Shown here: piece by piece, positions 24,800 through 28,434 of the stretch
How positions within the stretch are numbered: the stretch's first letter is position 1
Layout: each line of letters begins with the position of its first letter
Source: Fidelibacterota bacterium UBA2125
GTDB taxonomy: Bacteria > Fidelibacterota > Marinisomatia > Marinisomatales > S15-B10
DNA: 28,434 nucleotides
Direction of reading: 5' to 3'
NCBI GenBank assembly: GCA_002329125.1
Contig: DCXX01000022.1
Location: forward strand, 1-28,434
Program-made: the position numbers and the translations under genes
The notes under the pieces: generated by a model
Database searches by the model: none
What the model saw: only the letters and a program-made list of their open reading frames with translations
Told to the model about the DNA's origin: nothing

Positions 24800-26814
24800 T
24801 TGTCTCTTTGGACTGGCTCAAAGATTTCGTCAGCTTCAAACTGGCGCCCCAGGAATTAGCGGATCTTCTTACAGGTGCTGGACTGGAGTCTACCGTAGGT
24901 GAAAACGGTGATACTCTTGACATTGAACTTACTCCCAATCGTCCCGACTGTATGTCTCATCTCGGCGTGGCGAGGGAGATAGCCCTATTAACAGATGCAA
25001 AGCTTAAACAAGATGATATATCCTTGTCTGAATCTGACCAGCCAGTTGAAGATGCAGTAACCATTATAATCGAGGATGAGAAAGGCTCTCCCCGTTATTC
25101 TGCCCGGGTTGTAAAAGGGATTAAAGTTGGTGCCTCACCTGACTGGATGGTTCAAAGACTGGAGCAATGCGGCATCCGGTCTATTAATTCTGTTGTGGAT
25201 ATATCCAACTATGTTCTTCTGGAGCTGGGTCATCCCCTTCATACATTCGATCTGGGATTGGTTGAAGGAGAAACAATTATTGTCAGAAGCGCCAAAAAAA
25301 ATGAAAAAATAGTAACGCTTGACGGGGAGAATAGGAAGCTGAGCAGTGATCATCTATTAATATGTGACTCGAAAAAACCTGTTGGCCTCGCCGGTATTAT
25401 GGGCGGCGAAAACACAGAAGTGACCCAAAAAACTACCGATGTTCTTATTGAATGCGCCTACTTTGATCCAGTTACGATCAGGAAAGGTGCGAAAAAACTG
25501 GACCTTTCCAGTGAGGCATCCAGGCGTTTTGAAAGAGGAGCCAATTACGATGATGTAACTGCTGTTCTTGATCGAACGGCACAACTGATCACCCAAATAG
25601 CTGGAGGTGAAATTTGCGCGGGGATGGTGGACTGTTATCCCAAGGTAATAAAACCGAAAAAGGTTTTACTTAATCGAAAAAGAGCAGAATCTTCAATCGG
25701 TGTTGCATTTGATGACAAATTCATCCGTTCAACCTTGGGTGGACTTGGAATAGGTCATAAAAAGAAGAATGATCAATATGAATGCGTTATTCCTTCATTC
25801 AGACCAGACCTGGAGCGTGAAATTGATCTGTGCGAAGAGCTGGCACGTGTGTACGGTTTTGACAAGATCGAATCAAAAACGGCTTATGTAGGTGATGTAA
25901 CTACTATTCTAGCGGATGAAGAGAGAACAGTTGACGAACTGAGAGATTATTTTTCTGGAATGGGATTTAACGAAGTGATGACAAACAGTCTGTTGAGTGA
26001 ACAGGATGCTCAAACTTTTTCAGAATTAAATCCGTTGCCTGTTGCAAATCCGCTGAGCCGGGAAATGTCCGTAATGCGGCCGTCGCTTCTTCCCGGGTTG
26101 TTGGGCTCCGTTAATTACAATCTACGTCGGGGTGAAAACGATCTTTCTCTTTTTGAATACGGCAATATTTTTCAGGCTGAGGAAAAGAAGTGGGCTGAAT
26201 CACCACAATTCTCTGGTGTGGCTTGTGGTGACAGGGTATCAAAGGGGTGGCGTCAAGACCAACATAAAAATGATTTCTACCTTCTAAAGGGAGTAGTCTG
26301 CAATCTTGTACAAAGATTTGGATTTGATGGATCCTTTACCGAATTGGAGAACAGCTCTGTTTTCTCATATGGGATGCGATGGGAAACTTCATCAGGTTGG
26401 CTAGCGGACATTGGATCAGTAAATAATGAGATTCTTGGGTACTATGATATCGGTTTACCGGTTGTCTCTGTTAACCTGAATCTTGAACTGTTCAACAGCT
26501 CCATAGAGGCGGTGCAGTTCAGTAAACTGCCACAGTTTCCCAGTATAGATCGCGATCTATCTCTAAGCGTTCCTTCCTCTGTCACTATTGGAGAGTTGGA
26601 ATCGATAATTCAGGAAAATGGGACAGATCTATTGCGTGTAAAAAAACTGTATGATCTGTACGGGGGTGATCAGATAGAATCGGGTATGCAAGGCGTCACT
26701 TTTTCACTTTCTTTCCGTTCCGATGATAGAACACTCCAGGATGACGAAGTTGATACCATCATGGAGAAAATTATTTCAGAGACTTCATCACAAGTCGATG
26801 CTAAATTACGGTGA
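24796..26814 (+). CDS. pheT: Phenylalanyl-tRNA synthetase beta subunit, lacking the B2 (EMAPII/OB) domain
   Basis: Structural, editing and tRNA-binding partner of PheS. The protein has 672 residues against about 800 for usual bacterial PheT. After the start (MIVSLDWLKDFVSFKLAPQE and LLTGAGLE) it passes within a few residues to LDIELTPNRPDCMSHLGVAR, so the EMAPII-like OB fold normally inserted in domain B1 (GKVLEVEPHPNADKL-type sequences) is absent. The B3/B4 editing region (INSVVDISNYVLLELGHPLH, GLAGIMGGENTEV, LSSEASRRFERG), B5, B6/B7 and the C-terminal FDX-ACB anticodon domain (LPQFPSIDRDLSL onward) are all present. The reading frame is intact and the deletion matches a domain border, so this is not an error-driven truncation. 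Confidence 0.96.
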   Translation: MIVSLDWLKDFVSFKLAPQELADLLTGAGLESTVGENGDTLDIELTPNRPDCMSHLGVAREIALLTDAKLKQDDISLSESDQPVEDAVTIIIEDEKGSPRYSARVVKGIKVGASPDWMVQRLEQCGIRSINSVVDISNYVLLELGHPLHTFDLGLVEGETIIVRSAKKNEKIVTLDGENRKLSSDHLLICDSKKPVGLAGIMGGENTEVTQKTTDVLIECAYFDPVTIRKGAKKLDLSSEASRRFERGANYDDVTAVLDRTAQLITQIAGGEICAGMVDCYPKVIKPKKVLLNRKRAESSIGVAFDDKFIRSTLGGLGIGHKKKNDQYECVIPSFRPDLEREIDLCEELARVYGFDKIESKTAYVGDVTTILADEERTVDELRDYFSGMGFNEVMTNSLLSEQDAQTFSELNPLPVANPLSREMSVMRPSLLPGLLGSVNYNLRRGENDLSLFEYGNIFQAEEKKWAESPQFSGVACGDRVSKGWRQDQHKNDFYLLKGVVCNLVQRFGFDGSFTELENSSVFSYGMRWETSSGWLADIGSVNNEILGYYDIGLPVVSVNLNLELFNSSIEAVQFSKLPQFPSIDRDLSLSVPSSVTIGELESIIQENGTDLLRVKKLYDLYGGDQIESGMQGVTFSLSFRSDDRTLQDDEVDTIMEKIISETSSQVDAKLR

Positions 26815-26815
26815 G

Positions 26816-27010
26816 ATGGATACTGTCCTTCCCAATTTATTATCACTTGAACACAAGATAAAAGACGCTGTCGATGAGCTTCAACGTCTTAAGAAAACAT
26901 CAGGTGGTAGCTCTGATGGTGGTGGCGTCTCATCTAAAGAAAAGAAAGCTATCCGGGATCAGATCCAGAAAATTATTAACCTCATTGAAGAAACTGAAGG
27001 TGCTGATTAG
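26816..27010 (+). CDS. Small coiled-coil protein upstream of zapA (ZapB-like?)
   Basis: A 64-residue protein, MDTVLPNLLSLEHKIKDAVD then ELQRLKK, a Gly/Ser-rich hinge (about 29-38), and a second charged helix KEKKAIRDQIQKIINLIEET. The heptad pattern of hydrophobic residues suggests a short coiled coil. The ATG lies one base after the pheT stop; a longer in-frame start inside pheT is less likely. Being directly before zapA, it may be a partner of ZapA in division, similar in idea to ZapB, but this is inferred from position and coiled-coil character only. Confidence 0.7.
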   Translation: MDTVLPNLLSLEHKIKDAVDELQRLKKTSGGSSDGGGVSSKEKKAIRDQIQKIINLIEETEGAD

Positions 27011-27022
27011 CTAGGAGGCGTT

Positions 27023-27325
27023 ATGACTGATGATCAGGATAATTTGGCCCGTGTCTCAATTTTTGGTCAAGAGTATACTGTAAAGGCACAGGCGGATGAA
27101 ACTTATATCGCAGATGTAGCTCAGTATGTAGATCAGAAAATGCGTGAAATAGAAAAAGAATTGCCGTCTTCTCAATCCACCACAAGAATTGCTATTCTTG
27201 CGGCAATGAGTGTGACGGACGATTATTTTGCTGAAAAACGTCAGCGAAATCAAATCGTCAGCGAAGTTGAAGAGAAGGCTTCTACATTGGTTGAGTTCAT
27301 AGATGAGTCTCTTGTTCTCAACTAG
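27023..27325 (+). CDS. zapA: Cell division protein ZapA
   Basis: A 100-residue protein with the ZapA pattern: a short beta-rich N-terminus (ARVSIFGQEYTVKAQADETY), then VAQYVDQKMREIEKELP, TRIAILAAMSVTDDYF and a C-terminal coiled coil. ZapA binds and cross-links FtsZ filaments at the division site in the cytoplasm. A strong AGGAGG site lies five bases before the ATG. The pheT-small coiled coil-zapA order is also seen in other bacterial phyla. In some of these a 6S RNA follows zapA; here the 87-base gap to folD is too short for one. Confidence 0.9.
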   Translation: MTDDQDNLARVSIFGQEYTVKAQADETYIADVAQYVDQKMREIEKELPSSQSTTRIAILAAMSVTDDYFAEKRQRNQIVSEVEEKASTLVEFIDESLVLN

Positions 27326-27412
27326 GGCTATTTCCTAATTACCGGTTTTCTCTCTTTATTTTAATATCACCTTTCAATTAATGACATGAGGTGAAGATTG
27401 TAGTTTAAGAAT

Positions 27413-28294
27413 ATGACTGAAACAATAATCCTCTCAGGAAAAGAAGTTGCGTCAGCGGTATACGATGATTTGAGTTCCCGTATAGATCGCATCACCAGCG
27501 AAAAGGTTACACCGGGCCTTGCTGCAGTTCTGGTAGGTGATGATCCCGCTTCTCAGGTTTACGTACGAAATAAAAGGCGCAGATTCGAAAATATGGGTCT
27601 TTTCGGAGAAACTTTTAGAATGGGAGAAGATTCGTCAGAAAGTAACGTTTTGGCTCTCATAAATGATCTCAATGGTGATGACCGTTTCCATGGAATTCTA
27701 ATTCAGCTACCGTTACCGAAGGGAATTGATTCTGATAATCTTTTGCGATCCGTAAGGCCGGATAAGGACGTGGACGGTTTTCATCCTGAGAACATTGGAC
27801 TTTTAGCAGCGGGAAATCCCCGGTTTATACCTTGCACTCCTAAAGGGATTTTACGAATACTCCAGTTTTATAATATTGAAACCAGTGGTAAACATGCTGT
27901 TATTGTTGGAAGGAGTAATATTGTCGGTCGTCCAATGGCCCTTATGCTTAGTGCCAAAACTGATACAGGTAACGCAACTGTGACTGTTTGTCACTCCAGG
28001 ACACCTGATATCGCTTATTATACCCGTCAGGCGGATATTGTCATTGCCGCTGCGGGCATGCCGAGCCTCATTAAGGGAGATATGATTAAGGACGGCACGG
28101 TGATCATAGATGTGGGCATCAATAGAGTAGAGGACGATTCAAAAAAAGGATACAAACTTTCAGGTGATGTGGATTATGAATCCGTCATGGATAAAGCATC
28201 AGCAATAACGCCCGTTCCCGGAGGAGTGGGCCCTATGACCATTGCCATGCTGGTTGAGAATACTGTTGAGGCAGCTGAGCGTTTGATATCCTAA
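27413..28294 (+). CDS. folD: Methylenetetrahydrofolate dehydrogenase / methenyltetrahydrofolate cyclohydrolase
   Basis: Bifunctional enzyme that interconverts 5,10-methylene-, 5,10-methenyl- and 10-formyl-tetrahydrofolate using NADP. The 293-residue protein has PGLAAVLVGDDPASQVYVRN, the catalytic lysine four residues after the tyrosine in YVRNKRRR, QLPLPKGID, the signature RPDKDVDGFHPENIG, the nucleotide motif VIVGRSNIVGRP and the C-terminal TPVPGGVGPMTIAMLVENT. It supplies one-carbon units, which connects it in metabolism with the serine genes upstream. An AGGTGA lies 20 bases before the ATG, farther than ideal. It is followed by tRNA-Arg. Confidence 0.96.
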   Translation: MTETIILSGKEVASAVYDDLSSRIDRITSEKVTPGLAAVLVGDDPASQVYVRNKRRRFENMGLFGETFRMGEDSSESNVLALINDLNGDDRFHGILIQLPLPKGIDSDNLLRSVRPDKDVDGFHPENIGLLAAGNPRFIPCTPKGILRILQFYNIETSGKHAVIVGRSNIVGRPMALMLSAKTDTGNATVTVCHSRTPDIAYYTRQADIVIAAAGMPSLIKGDMIKDGTVIIDVGINRVEDDSKKGYKLSGDVDYESVMDKASAITPVPGGVGPMTIAMLVENTVEAAERLIS

Positions 28295-28320
28295 GGAAGT
28301 AGTAAATTGTTTAACCATTT

Positions 28321-28397
28321 GCGCCCGTAGCTCAGCTGGATAGAGCGCTTGCCTCCGGAGCAAGAGGTCGTTAGTTCGAATCTCTCCGGGCGTACCA
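28321..28397 (+). tRNA. tRNA-Arg (anticodon CCG), with mismatched T-stem
   Basis: Acceptor stem GCGCCCG/CGGGCGT (first pair G-U), D-arm GCTC/GAGC, anticodon stem CTTGC/GCAAG around CTCCGGA (anticodon CCG at 28355-28357), T-loop TTCGAAT, discriminator A and encoded CCA (28395-28397). The T-stem is GTTAG against CTCTC, so two adjacent pairs (U-U and U-C) fail, where CTAAC would be expected. The rest is normal. It is either an atypical functional tRNA, a decaying copy or a local sequence error. Confidence 0.88.
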
Positions 28398-28418
28398 AGC
28401 AATCCTGCCTTCATAAAA

Positions 28419-28434
28419 CCCCTTTAGCGAGGGG
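28419..28434. terminator. Hairpin at the window end (possible terminator, cut off)
   Basis: CCCCT (28419-28423) pairs with AGGGG (28430-28434) around a six-base loop, 21 bases after tRNA-Arg. AAAA lies before the stem at 28415-28418. The window stops here, so a following T-run cannot be seen. Confidence 0.35.

Noticed and set aside
27326..27412. Possible 6S RNA between zapA and folD
   Set aside because: The gap is only 87 bases and shows no long imperfect hairpin with a central bubble.
28199..28414. Minus-strand open frame across the tRNA-Arg containing EIRTNDLLLRRQALYPAELR
   Set aside because: This is the well-known false protein produced by reading a tRNA gene backwards; it overlaps folD and the tRNA and is not a gene.

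Overview
The window is a gene-dense stretch of a bacterial chromosome with moderate GC and almost no spacer DNA; many neighbours overlap by 1, 4, 8 or 14 bases. I see no mobile element, rRNA, CRISPR array or prophage. The gene set suggests a free-living, probably marine, bacterium of the FCB superphylum, possibly a Candidatus Marinimicrobia (SAR406)-like lineage. The reasons are a lipoprotein starting CAYFNTFYNA after its lipobox, a short RsmI, lysine 6-transaminase beside an ALDH7 enzyme, and a pheT/coiled-coil/zapA order. This assignment is inference only, with no marker phylogeny.

Layout. (1) 1-2766, plus strand: the tail of an amidohydrolase, a YwaF/TMEM164-type membrane protein, a DASS/SLC13-type anion transporter with unusual motifs, and a small one-helix protein. 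(2) 8771-2794, minus strand: a PEGA-like exported protein, a small zinc ribbon, then a tight serine operon (DUF1015, class V aminotransferase, serA) ending in a NamZ-like exo-muramidase. (3) 8837-14511, plus: sirtuin, TPR lipoprotein, pyrK, pyrD, RlpA-like lipoprotein and cdsA, all overlapping. (4) 14611-20448: a lysine catabolism pair (ALDH7, lat), then rsmI, tmk and an S41 protease. (5) 20514-27325: tRNA-Val, thrS-infC-rpmI-rplT, a hairpin-rich leader, pheS-pheT, a coiled-coil protein and zapA. (6) 27413-end: folD, tRNA-Arg(CCG) and the start of a hairpin.

How they fit together. The minus operon supplies two of the three steps from 3-phosphoglycerate to serine, and DUF1015 sits where a missing activity could be. 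PyrK and PyrD form the NAD-linked dihydroorotate dehydrogenase. Lat and ALDH7 together turn L-lysine into 2-aminoadipate. The thrS to pheT block is the classic translation cluster.

Most worth a second look: infC and rsmI both appear to start at AUC, and both products influence start-codon fidelity; pheT precisely lacks its EMAPII/OB (B2) domain; the rplT-pheS gap holds a possible Phe-Phe leader peptide and one or two terminator-like hairpins; a serine operon is led by DUF1015; the terminal tRNA-Arg has a broken T-stem.
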